NCBI GenBank assembly: GCA_963920665.1
Contig: OY987264.1
Coordinates: 35,816,906-35,880,905, forward strand
DNA length: 64,000 nucleotides
Direction of reading: 5' to 3'
Source of the DNA: Straminergon stramineum
Lineage: Eukaryota > Streptophyta > Bryopsida > Hypnales > Calliergonaceae
Program-made: the position numbers and the translations under genes
Shown: piece by piece, positions 38,024 to 50,260 of the stretch
How positions within the stretch are numbered: position 1 is the stretch's first letter
Layout of the letters: each line of letters opens with the position of its first letter
The notes under the pieces: model-generated
Database searches by the model: none
Told to the model about the DNA's origin: nothing
The model's input: only the letters and a program-made list of their open reading frames with translations

Positions 38024-41000
38024 TCAAGACCAGAGCTCACAGCCCGGTGGCAGTCGAGGCAAGACCTTCAATGATTTGCAATTCTGAATCCAGACAATTT
38101 TCAGTTCTAGCAAATTGTCCAGATCTGGCAATAATGTCAATTTAGGACAATTACTAAGGAATAACCACTCTAGTTGCTGCAACCTCTCCACTCCGGGAAC
38201 CTGTTGATACAACCCTCCAATAATGCTCAAGAACCTTAACTTGGCCAGTGCAGAAATGCCCGGGATCTCCCGTATGGAATGACAAAAATAGAGATAAAGG
38301 CCTTGAAGCTCTGTCAACTTCTCAAGACCCACGAGGCTACAAATTGGGAGACGTATCAGAGCCAATTCCTGCAGCCTAGAGCAATTGCCAAGCCCTGTAA
38401 CTGTGAGATCTTTCTCAATCTTGTATAAATCCCAGTTGGATACCTCCAACTCGGTCAATGTTGTTAAGCTGTTCACATTGAATTCCCCCATCCACCACTT
38501 CTGATTCCACTCCAGCTTCAAAGCTTCCAGTTGTGAACAACCGACAAAGCTTGGAGGCCCTGAAAGTAGCTCAGAAGGTCCCGACATTTTAAAGGTCTTC
38601 AACGAAGTGCACAGGCTGAAGTCAGGTAACCGTTTCAAGGACTTGAGATTTGCCAATTGAACATGCTGCAATGACTCAAGCATGCCATTGAACTTGTCAT
38701 TGATGTCTGCCTGCAAATTTGCAAAATGGAAGCTCTCCAACATGGGAAGCCCCAGGAGCTCCAAGTGGCACAGACATCTTAATCCATGAAGATCCAAAAC
38801 CTTCAAGTTGGAGCACACAGAAATATGCAACACCACAACATTGCACCACTCTTGAACTTTCATTGAAGGGAATAACTTGCAGGACAAGTTCTCAAGATGT
38901 ATTCGTTGCAATTCCAATGATAATGGGGATGTTTTCTTCAAGAAGTAGGGGAAATCGGTGGATGTGTAATAGACACATCCAAGTCTAGGGCAGTGAGGCT
39001 CCTCTTCATCCTGTTCATCCATCACAAACCATTTTGCGAACTCCAAATACAAATCGTGCATAGTAATGACTCTCGCTCCTTCTTCATTGTGGGTGATACT
39101 GATGATGCCAGCCCTTTTTAAACTTCGTAGCTGTAGCAATAGCACATGCACACATGATTCTCAATAAGACTTTGATTGTTGTTCAGATGTCGAATGCTAA
39201 AACAACCACAATCCAGAATATCAAAAGCCAGATGCTCAAATCTACTCCTCAAAGCATGAATTAGAAATGACTCAAGGAGTGGTGGATGCTTCACAATGTC
39301 ATAAATTCGAAGTAATGTTCCAAGTACCATTTCCACGCAAAAATGGAGGGTGAAAATGAAATCTCATTATGAAAAGAAGGTAATTGAAGTAAAAGTCATA
39401 CATGTGGTTGTTTTCATGATAATAACAACACATGAACAGTTCCAATCTTAGACACTGCTACCCTTCAATTTATTCACTCCATCTAAAATGCTCTGGACTG
39501 ATGTATGCTTCCAAGATTGATCATAATATAGCTACAGGAATCACAAACATCAAGAAGACAAAATTAGAAGTACTACTAGCAAAGCACATCAAAAATTGAG
39601 TTTATGTACACAATTGGCAATAAAAATTCAAATCTCAAGTTGTATTTTTCGTCATTTTCGTTGAATGCAGTTCGTCATACTATCTGCATGTTTTAGGCCA
39701 CTACTGTGTTCGTAATCAATTATTCATTCATCGAAAGTCAGGCTCCATCAAAATTTTAACAACACAAGAAATATATACCCATGGAAATTACCTGTTCATT
39801 CACAGCTTCTTCATCATTGTCATGGATATCAAAAAGAAACTTCAACTGCTTGCCAGAATCCTGCTTGTAGAATGGATTTGGCACAATATACAAGCACAAA
39901 TCCAAAAAGATGAGCTTCCCCTTCGGTTTAAAAGTTGAAAATTGCAACCCCAAAACACCAAAAATATTGGATGATGCATTGGAGTGCCTAAACTTGTCAA
40001 GATCTCCAAAGTGTTTCTTCCATGTCAACATATTCACTTTGTCCTTTTCCAGATAATAGTTTGCCAACGCATGTAAAGCCAATGGGTGGTATTGGCTTCC
40101 CTCATGGTCAAGGACAAAGTGGCATTGAGAAATACATTTATCCAAGATTTCTTGCTCCTCAATCGTGAGGGATGCCAAATCCCGTTTCACTCCTTGTAAA
40201 AAAATCAATTTAGCTTCCTCCTTAGTCAGCTTAGACATAGGCTTGCAATATATGGCATTCGGGTGACTAGGAAAGAAGTCTTCAACAACATCCAAACTCC
40301 TCGATGTGATCATGATCCTGCTCTCCGTGTGAAATCCAGCTTCTAAGAAAGCCGATACTTGCAATTTTGACTCCCGATCACTGGTGATGTTATCTATGGC
40401 AAGAAATACAGGCTGATGTTTCATATGATCTTTCAACAACTTTTTGCCCTGTCACAACAAGAGAAAAAAGACTCGTAGTTCCACAAAAGCATTGAACTCA
40501 TCATTCCTGAACGACCACAACTAGAAATATTTACCCATAACAATTACGACACACAACCACATACCTGACTTGGATCATGAATTCTCTTTACCACATCCTC
40601 GTTGATATGTAGTAACTCCATCAGCACAAATTTTTGTAGCTCAAGAGGAGACTTTGATCCAAGCTCCACATGAAACACCCGTCCATTGAAACTCTTGTAA
40701 TAAAACTTGCAAAGTGCTCTTGACATTGTGGTCTTTCCAAGGCCACCCATCCCATACAAACCCAATTTGAGGGTGCCATGAAAACTAATATCTTCTGATG
40801 TGTCTTCAACAAACATTCCGTCAAGTTTCTGCAATAGTTGAGACAAATCCTTCCACATGTCAAGAGCAATACGATAAGATACTGAATCAACATATTTAAA
40901 TATTTCATTGCCTCAATAATGAAAAATAGACTTATTCATATACCTCGCACAATCGCTTATTGCCAATCACATCGGAAGTGTCAGGCAGCAAGACAGGGAG

Positions 41001-42325
41001 CACATGCAAGGATATCGCCTTCACAATCGCTGCTCTATATGTCACCTCTGAGTCATATTTTCTAAAATCAAGCCCGTTAGCACCACGAAGCTCACGAAGG
41101 GCTTCTCTGCACGACCTCACGTCTAATTGTCGACGGGTATCGTTTTGAGGCATCATTTGATCATTTGCTTGAGTAATAAACCTTCTCCATGAGGCTTCCC
41201 ATCGGCTCGCAATGGGTTCATCCTTAAGATCCTCTAGTGTTAACTTATAGAACACAGGAAGCAATTTCAGATCCGGATTATGTAACTCCTTGGCCCTCAC
41301 AAACTCCACAAGTTCGAGCATGGGCCACTTCGATGTCAAGAAATCTTCAGACAACAAAATCACAGCCACAAGGCATTGTCTCGCTGCCTTAAAAATGACA
41401 GGTGCAAATGGCTCGCCCATGGGTAATTTCTCATCAAAGAAAGCCTCCAGGGTTTGGGCTTTCAAGTCCTCGTACAGCTGCCGAACAAATTCCTTTTGCT
41501 CACCACTGTGACTCAAGAATATCTGAAGTTCCTGATTGCATTTTGGAAACCTGCAAAAAGATATTTAGAATCAAAGATCAAAATCAAACATAGCCTATAG
41601 ATCAACTAATTTAGACCCGTGAAACAATTTTCTAAAAGTGATGAACCATGCGGTAGTCCAAATTTCCACAAGAGATGCGTTATGCAGTAGTGATAACGTG
41701 GAAAGATAGGAATTACATGACTTTCAAACAAAAATGGATAAATTGAAATTACAATACATACGCATACGATTCAATATATTTATCACTAAAACTAGAAATA
41801 TATTTGATTGTGAATAAAATACTTGTAATCTATATAGGACACACTTCGCAATGAGATCAAAATGTGGAAATTCAAATTATACTTCGCAAAATTTCACGAA
41901 TACTTACGGTACTTGTTCATTCGATTCATTTTTTATGGGACATTTCAGGAAAAATTACTTTTGGAGGTCTTCTGGGTGCTCATTCAACTACAAAATAATT
42001 GCATTAAAAGGTTTAAGGATCTATATCATCCGACTTTTCGAGGACCGAGAAAAGCGTTCCCAATCATTTGGGTTGAAGAAAATATGAAGATTCCGGGTGC
42101 TCAGGACATGTTAGCATTCGTTCATTGTTCTAATTTCCTACGTCCAGTACTTAGTAGATTGTGAATAAGATGGATATCATCAGAGTCCTCGAATTACCCA
42201 GTCCGCTCGTGCCCACAATGCAATTTCGGAGAAGGTTCTTGGTCCATAGAAGTCGAAGCAGTCCGTTTTTGCCCCCCATGTGATTTCGAAGAAGATGCTT
42301 GCTCGATATAGACCGAAGACTCCAT
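38024..42325 (-). CDS. TIR-NB-LRR immune receptor, copy 2
   Basis: Paralogue of the 6.0-10.4 kb gene. Exons are 42325-42198, 41550-40944, 40828-40565, 40448-39792 and 39130-38024, all GT-AG and in phase, giving about 920 residues. The TIR opens with FLSHSG and keeps SKWPMLE. NB motifs are GMGGLGKTT, FLAIDNI, SRIMITSR, HPLAL and a standard MHD at about 576-578. An in-frame 54-bp net loss relative to copy 1, between LYIVPNPF and LKFLF, removes 18 residues after the RNBS-D-like FLDLCLYI. The intron 39791-39131 contains an open stretch (39336 to about 39140) that reads like winged-helix (ILDCGCF, NQSLIENHV) but joins the LRR frame only through a frame change. The LRR exon lacks a block present in copy 1 (VGAPSSDIIRADNF). 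Confidence 0.87.
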
Positions 42326-43322
42326 GCTTATGGCCAAGAGAACGACGTACTCACTATCTGGTCGGCAGCAATCACCTTCAGTTACTCCCGCCTTCTCTGA
42401 CCTTCGACCAAAGGGGTGAAGTGACGCGCATGGGACACTGCAATTTACTAATTCCTCCACCCAAAGCTCTAAATAACTGGAAATTGACGACGGAAGCCAC
42501 TTCTGATACAGCGGGCGCTGAATGTTAGAGTAAGAACCATCATTTAGTCCATAGTGACCATACTAAGTCACATTTGTGCATTAATAGAATTACTAATAAA
42601 CTAAGTAGGATGTTCAATTCAACTAATTAGAATAAGAACTCTTTGTACTATAAAATGAAGTAAAACAAAAGTGCATTGTCAAATTTAGAGAGTATGGTAT
42701 ACATTCTCTACACAAGGGGTGTGACCTACCTAAACCATGTCATCACTACGAAAGTGAATGACAATAGATGAAAATTTTCAACATTTTCTTAAGAGGTACA
42801 TATTCATGAGTTTTGGTCATTAGAGGTTTCTTTAAAGGTCCATTCATTTCCTAATGAAATTAGATTTTTCACGCTAGTAGTCAATTTTAAAGGGCATTCA
42901 CATTAAAAAGGAAATAGTAAAAATAATAAATTGGTTAAAATTTTTTCAACTTTTGTTTTTTGTGAACATCCAAATGTGGTGTCATGGGTATTTAGTAGTT
43001 AAATGCCTGTAGCAAGGTTAGTTTCATTAATAATTAAGCATAATTTGAAGCATGTGGAGAGTTCTCAAGAATGATACATGTGGAAGGAGGTAAAAAACTC
43101 ATCCATGATCATAGAGTTTGAAGAAAAATTTCCAACCAAAGAACTGAAATCCTAAACACCTACTTCAATGGTAATGCAATTTCTTGAAGCAAATCACATT
43201 TGTATACTTGCAAAAGAGATGTACTAAGCTATTGACAAGTCATTGCAAGGACTTGAAGTTGGACTCTACAGCAAGGCACTATTTACTTAGTCAATTCCAT
43301 TGCTACCATTGTATCACCTTCC

Positions 43323-43570
43323 GGCAAGGCCGTGAATTGACCCCCTTATTATAATTGTCAAGGATATATGTAAAAAATTGACCTTATTTTGAGCCATGCT
43401 TTTATGAATTTCATCACACTTGATATGAAATTGGGGGCCTTTGATTGCAAATATCAATTCCAAATTTCCAATTTGTGTCATGGGTGGCAAATAAAAAATT
43501 CCAATTTTTTTTCCAAGGATAAACCATTGGAGGTAATGAGGGGCAATGAAGGGGTCAATCTGCACTTGGC
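43323..43570. mobile_element. Small MITE related to the long-TIR element (copy 2)
   Basis: Its terminal core is GAATTGACCCCCTTATT, with the inverse GGGGTCAATC at the right. Flanks TATCACCTTCC (43312-43322) and CATCACCATCC (43571-43581) fit an 11-bp target duplication. It shares its position with 19010-19259. Confidence 0.6.
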
Positions 43571-43749
43571 CATCACCATCCATGGCATTAATAATGAATT
43601 CTAGAGCACTCTCACCAGGTAAGCTAGACTCACCCATTCTCCTTCATCTACCCCAATTCTGTCATCATGTACCAATGGAGTACCTTCTAGGAAGAAAATG
43701 TAAAATGTGCACAAAAGTCAACCCTGACTTACTAGCGCTTCAATCTAGT

Positions 43750-44443
43750 GAATGGTCATCTCTCTCTGTCAGTTTTGGGCAAATGGTCATAAATCCTCAC
43801 AACAGGCTGGTGGAATAGTGAAACTTCTCAGTTGGATCGGAGCAACTTCTCCACTCCGGGTGATCGCTTCATCTTCGACAATCATGTGAAATGAAAAATG
43901 ACAAGAAAGCTTAGCTGAGCTAGCCAGTGCAAGCCCATCATTCAGGGAGATCTCGGAGGAATATATTCGCAGGCAGCGACAGAAAGAACGGATGGAAGCT
44001 GGGTCAGGTTCTCAAGGCCCAGGAGGCCGGTGATTGGCAGGGAATTCAAACTGAGAGTCTGAAGCTGGGAGCAAGCGCCAAGTCCGGCAAGTTGGACATC
44101 CCTCCTCCAAGGTTCCAGAATGATCACCCTCCCGATTGGGAAATGAATATTTGCTCACGAAAATCTACAAGAAAAGCAAACATTGAAAACTGCACATGGC
44201 CGAATGGATGAGTTCTTGGGCATCGGCGTCCTTACAGTACATTGCTGGGTTGACATCGAAGAAACATTCACTGACTCATTGCATGAGGTTTCTGGAAAAA
44301 TTATCCTGTTCATTGGGCTTCACCTTCTTGAGCGGTTCCTCTCCCCCCAAACCCTCTCCGAAAATGATTCCTTGGTCCATATCAATCTAAAGCATGGATA
44401 AGAGTTGAGGCTGATGCTCCGTATCAATTTGGCCCTTCAATCG
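43750..44443 (-). pseudogene. TNL leucine-rich-repeat fragment, copy 2
   Basis: It is the counterpart of 19430-20150. The minus strand has LGACSQLQTLSLNSLPITGL at about 43990-44090, broken by stops and shifts. It has no TIR or NB domain. Confidence 0.7.
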
Positions 44444-44731
44444 ATATCAGTCTACGGGTTTGGCGATACATGGGAGGTACACGCATCCTATGCTGAAGAA
44501 ATTGGGATTCAATATAGAATCAGTAGGCAAAAACTCAACCAACGAAGTGATCGTGACCAGGGAAGAAATTGTGAAAAGTGACAAAAGATAGATGACTGTA
44601 AACGGGCAAGAAGACTCAGTAATTTGTTACAAGAGACCGCATAAAGTTCAGATATCGGTAGTTGGAATGAAAATGGACCCGCAATACATTATCTGGTAGG
44701 TTAATTCCAATCCAATCATCATCATACTACT

Positions 44732-45533
44732 AAAATCACAGTGACCTCTTTAATATCATATATTCAGACTATGTGATATTACAGAAATTCAATGACCTCT
44801 GTAATATCACATATTCAGAATATGTGATATTACAGGAATAGAATAGGGTTTAAACTTTAGAAGTAGTTCGTTGAGGCGAGGTGATATTAGAGAGGATTGT
44901 CAGAGTGATATTAAAGAGGTGTGATTTTGATTGTTTTTTTGGCTTCAAACTTCATTGCTCTTCTACAATTTCATGATTTTGTGAGATTTGAACTTTCATG
45001 CTTTTAATGTGCTATTGCTATTACCATATGATTTGGAAAATTTGTTGGATTGAAGCAATTTGAGATTCCACAACAATTCATGTATTCACAAAGTGCTTGA
45101 AATTTGCAAATTTGTCATTTCAAGTCTTCAATTTTAGTCACCATTGTTTGTGAGGCAAGAACTTTATCAAGTGGTGGTGTTCAAGTATTCAATTGAGTTC
45201 AACAATACCTCCAAGGTACCCAAATTTCTATATATTTACTTTGAGCAAATTTGACTTCAAGTATAGATTGATTGTTTGAATATTGAGCTTTGTTTGAGCA
45301 ATTTGAGCTTTATTTGAATAATTTTAATGTAATTTGAGTCTCAATCTAATAGTTTGATCTATTTAGATGGGAATTTGAAGCCAAAAAAACCAATCAAAAT
45401 CACACCTCTTTAATATCACTCTGTCAATTCTCTCTAATATCACTTCATCTTAATGACCATTTCTACACCCCACTCTATTTTTGTAATATCACATAGTCGG
45501 AATATGTGATATTACAAAGGTCACTGTGATTTT
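44732..45533. mobile_element. Foldback element with nested palindromes
   Basis: The ends are exact inverses: AAAATCACAGTGACCT at the left and AGGTCACTGTGATTTT at the right. The inverted arms run about 220 bp (left) and 160 bp (right), up to TTTTTTTGGCTTCAAA. Within the left arm, 44800-44834 is a perfect palindrome with 17-bp arms around one base (arm TGTAATATCACATATTC). Related palindromes lie at about 44750-44785 and 45482-45518. No coding region; class uncertain, since no clear target duplication is visible. The preceding 44444-44731 is unassigned. Confidence 0.65.
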
Positions 45534-45536
45534 GAG

Positions 45537-46190
45537 CTTCATTTGAGCAATTTGGGTGAAATTTTGTCAATGCAATCTGACCTAATTTTAATAGTTCGAC
45601 CTAATTAAAGCCTAATTTGAACAACTTGAGTATTTGTTTGAGCTTCATTTGAACTGATCGAGGCAAACTTGAGCAATTTAATCTAATTTTGATAGTATGA
45701 TTTAATGTGAGCAATTTGACCTAACTTTTGCAATAGTCTCTAAAATCCAAAATTTTATAGTTGGATATATTTTGATGAATATTTTGATGTGTAGTGGATT
45801 TTAGGAGACATAGCATTTGGAACGAAGTGAAGCATATTCAAGGGGTGCAAATTTTTAGAATACAAGTTATATAGGTGCAATTCCCAACCTATTTTTTTGT
45901 GATTGTGCCCTTCACAAAGTTTCTACCATTCATAGGTTTTAGGGTTTATTGTTTGGATTTAATCCTGCTTTAAATCCTTATTTTTTTATAATTTTATAAT
46001 TTCAATTTTAAACTTTCTTCTTTTAGTAGTTTTGTTTTATAAAGTTTTTACCTTTAACAAATTTAAGGGTTTAGGATTTAGGATTTTTATTATCCTATTA
46101 TAAACTCTTTTTTTAAATTTTGTATTGCAAAGTTTCATTAATGTAGAGTTTAGGGTTTAGGATTTTTTTCATAGCCTAAATTTATTATTG
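45537..46190. other. AT-rich DNA with simple and telomere-like motifs
   Basis: Repeated GAGCTTCATTTGAGCAATTTG-like phrases occupy 45290-45720. Between 45940 and 46165 there are isolated TTTAGGG units (TTTAGGGTTTAGGA near 46148), similar to plant telomere repeat but too scattered to be an array. There is no gene. It may be the Helitron 5' flank. Confidence 0.4.
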
Positions 46191-46199
46191 TCATCTCTT

Positions 46200-49100
46200 T
46201 TAGACTATAACTCAGGCTTTGTCTACAATTGATGACTATATAGATGGCATTATTGATGGCATTAGATCCATGTACATCCAATGTCCAAAATGTTTAGCAT
46301 TTCGTTTTAGGAAGAAAAAGGTGACAATTTGTTGTTACAATGGCAAAGTTACTAGTGAACATGTCAGCCATCCTATTGTCCATCTAATGCTCCATGAACT
46401 TTTCATGGGGAATACACTCAAGTCTCTAGGATTTCTAAAATCCATTAGAAAATATAATCAAGCCTTTGCATTTACAAATATGCGTAGTAAGTTTCAGTCT
46501 AGCCAAGTCGAGGGTCAAGGGATGTATATTTTTCGTGTAAATGGAGATTTATGCCATCATATTGAAAATTTAAAGCCTAAAATAGATCACGGCGCAAGAT
46601 TTGCACAAATTTACTTTTTGGATGATGATTTACAAACAGATCATCGCATGGAGATCTTTGATGATCTTCATCGTGATACCATTAACAACATCCAAGAAGT
46701 TTTAGATTTGATATATGCATTAATTTGTGGTTTCAAGTCTTCATGTCATGTTCTTATGGGGGACAAAATGTCGGACTACGTATGTCCGGTGAGACTCCTA
46801 ATAGTAAACATCATTGTCAATACAATCGACCTACCGTTCTAGAAGTTGTTGTTGTTGTTTTGGATGAACAACACATGGCATCTAGTCAAGATATTATTCT
46901 TTACCAACATGGTGAAAATTTATAACGGATAAAGGAAATTCATCCAGTTTATGATGTTTTATCCTATCCTTTGTTATTTCCAGATGGTCGATGTGGATGG
47001 TCACTTACTTTTAAAGCAAATATTGGAATGACTTTAAAGTCATTTGTTCAATATATACTTCAAAAGCGACCTGAGTCTAATGTATTACATAGGGCTAGTA
47101 GGTTATTTCAACAATATGTAGTAAATTAGTATTTACGTGTAGAACACGAAAATTTGCTTTTCATTAGGTAACATCAAGTAGAACTTTGAATAGAATGCTA
47201 TCAAGGGATTGTAAATGCTTTGTAGGAAGACAATAGAGCACGCATAGGACATCGCATTGTTTTACCTGCAACATTTGTTGGATCCCCTAAATATATGCAA
47301 AAAATCTTTCATGATAGTATGGTTTTGATTAGAGTTTTAGGTGAACTGGATTTGTTTATAACAATGACGTGAAATCTGACTTGGTCTGAGATCATTGATG
47401 AGTTTGAGCCAGGTCAAAGTCCTCCCGATCATCCAAATATTGTTTTGCGTGTCTTTGAGCTTAAATTAAGAGCAATGATGGATGAAATCACAAAAAAGAA
47501 TGTATTAGGGGAGGCAATTGTTTTTTGTTACACTATTGAGTTTCAAAAATATGATCTCCTCTACACTCACATTCTTTTGTGGTTAAAAAATAAGGTTAAC
47601 AATTGTGACCTTAAAGATAGAGTTGTATGTGCTAAAATTCCAGATTTTGATTGGCAACTACAACTTTATGCTGTGGTTGCTAAGCACATGATGCACGATC
47701 CTTGTGGTTTGGATAATGTCAATTGTCCATGCATGGAGGATGGAAAATGCTTTAAACATTATCCAATGCAAACTCAAGATACCACTGAGATGGATGGTGA
47801 TGGTCATATTTTGTATCATCGCCGAATCACAGTTGGTTTGTGAAGAAATGCACCCATGGTCAAATTGTCCATTTGGACAATTGATGGGTTTTGCCATACA
47901 ACCCATATTTAGTAGGACGTTTTAACTACTATATTAATGTGGAGGTTTGTAGTTCAATAAAAACTATCAAGTACTTCCATAAATATATTTTCAAGGGTCC
48001 AAATCGTGGCGTTATAGAAACAGATGAGGTTGTGGATGAGATTAAGGAATTCTTAGAAGGGCGCTATATGGACGTTTAAGAAGCATGTTAGAGGCTCTTT
48101 GGTTTCAAAACCAACAATAAGAGTCATAGTATTTCTCGTTTAACTATTTATCTTCATGATCAACTATTTGTTACTTTTCAGAAAGGAACACCTTTACAAT
48201 CAGTGATTGATCATAACATTAAGATTAAACTTATGAAGTTTTTTGAACTCAATTGGTGCATTCATACCTTGATTGGTTTTGGTAATCAAGGCAATCATAT
48301 GCTTCTTCAATACATGGATCTTCCACTCCACTATAAGTGGGATGTGAAGAAAAACATGTGGGAAAGGAGACAATGCAAAATAAAAATTTTGGGTAGGGGA
48401 AACATGGTTCTCATAAGTACTAAATTATTTTACTTGCGTTTGATGTTGATTCATGTTGAGGTATTAACTTCATTTGATGACCTATTTTGTTTTCAAGATA
48501 CGGCACATTCAACATACAAAGCTGCTTACATTGCAAGAGGGCTTTTGCAAGATGATGTTGAATGGAATAATTGTCTTTTAGAAACAATTGTCATTGCATT
48601 GCCTAAACAGATTCGACGGTTGTGTGCAACGCTTCTTGTATTTGGACAACTGTTGAATCCTTTTGGCTTACTGAAAAGACATCTTGATGCTATGTCTGAT
48701 GATTAGCACAATGATCAAAATCGTCATATTAAAGCAATTTTATCTATAGATGAACATTTATCATCCTCAGATAAACGTATCATAGATTTTTTTGACATTC
48801 AAGATTTGAATAAATTTGATTATTCAAACATTGTTGATGTTGGTGGTGATACCAATGACAATAATGATTTAGATAATTTAAAAAATAACCTTACTGAAGA
48901 GGATGTGGGTAGACTAAATGAAGAGCAACGTATTGTTTTCAATGTAGTTACTACTACTATTCTGGAATCCTATCCTTCAAATAAGTTATTTTTCTTGGAC
49001 GGTCCTAGAGGTGTTGGCAAGACTTTTGTATACAATACCATATTAGGTTATCTTCGTGGTTATGGTGTCAAGTGTATGGCAATGAAACAAGTGGAATTAC

Positions 49101-50260
49101 TGCTTGTTTTTTGCATGAAAGACGAACAATACATTCTTCTCTTGCCATTCCATTACAATTGCATGATAAATCGACATGTTGCAATAGTGTTCAATCATTG
49201 TTAGTTCAAAGTTTACCTAAAGTATAATTGATTGTACTTGATGAAGCTTGTGTTGGACATAGATTTATGATCGAAGCAATTAATCGATCATTGCGAAATA
49301 TTCGTGATATTGATACTCCAAATGGTGGCCTTGTAGTTTTATATGGTCGTGATTTTCACCAAACTTTGTTTGTCGTTGTAGGTGGGGGCCATAAACAAAT
49401 TGTTGAAGCTTACTTGCAGTGTTCATATTTGTTTCCACTGATGCAACATTTTCATTTGACCACTAATATGCGATTGCAAAGTCAACTAAACTTTCAACAA
49501 TTTTTGTTAGATATTGGTGAAGGCAAAATTGGTTTAAATGTAGAGATAACGCTTGAAATGATTGTACATAGAAATTCTCTAGATGGGCTCATTGATACAA
49601 TTTCTGATGACCCGGTTGATTTTTTTAAGTGTGTAATTTTGGTTGTTCAAAATGATGATGCTCAAGAAATCAACCATAAAATCACTGATTGCATGCTTAG
49701 TGATGTACATTAATGTTTTAGTGATGATTTTGTTCATGAGAATGATGAATATGTACATCATTATCTAGTAGAGTTTTAAAATTCTCTACATTTGAGCAAT
49801 TTGCTGCTTCACCAATTAAATCTTAAAAGTGGTCAATATGTAATGTTGCTAAGGAACTTAAATCTGGCAAAAAGTTTATTCAATGGTAGTCGCTTGCGAT
49901 TGTTGCAAGTGTCTCTATTTGTATTATTGTGTGTAATTGTAAAAGGGCGCCATCATGGCTAAGAAGTGTTGATTCCAAGAATCACACATCATTGCAATGA
50001 TAGCCATTTATTATTCACATTATGTCGGAGACAATTTCCTATCACTAGTGCTTTTGCCATGACAATCATCAAATCACAGGGCCAATCATATGACGGAGTT
50101 GGCATTTATCTTCGGAATGAAGTATTTAGCCATAGTCAATTATATGTGGCTTAGTCTCGTGGTAGACATCCTGCAAACATTAAGGTTGCTAATGACCATG
50201 CAAGTGCCGTGCGAACAATAAAAAATGTAGTTTACCATGAGTTTTTTGCATGACATTTGT
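46200..50260 (+). pseudogene. Helitron Rep/helicase relic
   Basis: Rolling-circle transposon protein, now broken by many stops and shifts. In order: N-terminal Helitron-like domain (FTNMRSKFQ, about 46470; ARFAQIYFLDDD, 46590); HPVYDVLSYPLLFPDG (46938); LPATFVGSPKYMQKIFHD (47270); Rep nuclease EFQKYDLLYTHILLWL (47540), in which the first His of the HUH pair is replaced; paired-tyrosine region VEVCSSIKTIKYFHKYIFKG (47940-48000); Pif1-type helicase with Walker A GPRGVGKTF (about 49003), Walker B VLDEACVGH (49233), GRDFHQTL (about 49350), and the C-terminal [18 protein letters not shown] (50050) and FSHSQLYVA (50130). Stops fall at about 46922, 47128, 47168, 47371, 47840, 48077 and 48706, among others. 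I could not place the TC and CTRR ends. Confidence 0.85.

Larger units (their letters stand above)
34098..42520. repeat. Segmental duplication block I, copy 2
   Basis: It is collinear with 2050-10598. It includes an AT-rich noncoding part (34098-38020, no gene recognised apart from the TTAA element) and the second TNL. It ends at GCGGGCGCTG and passes without a gap into block II sequence, unlike copy 1. Confidence 0.9.
42521..44443. repeat. Segmental duplication block II, copy 2
   Basis: It is collinear with 18247-20152 and fused directly to block I. It holds a GGCC-type MITE (43323-43570) and an LRR fragment. After 44443 the sequence becomes unrelated to copy 1 until a short match resumes near 50718. 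Confidence 0.85.

Noticed and set aside
45940..46165. Scattered TTTAGGG units resembling interstitial telomere sequence
   Set aside because: Units are isolated and imperfect in AT-rich DNA; no contiguous array.
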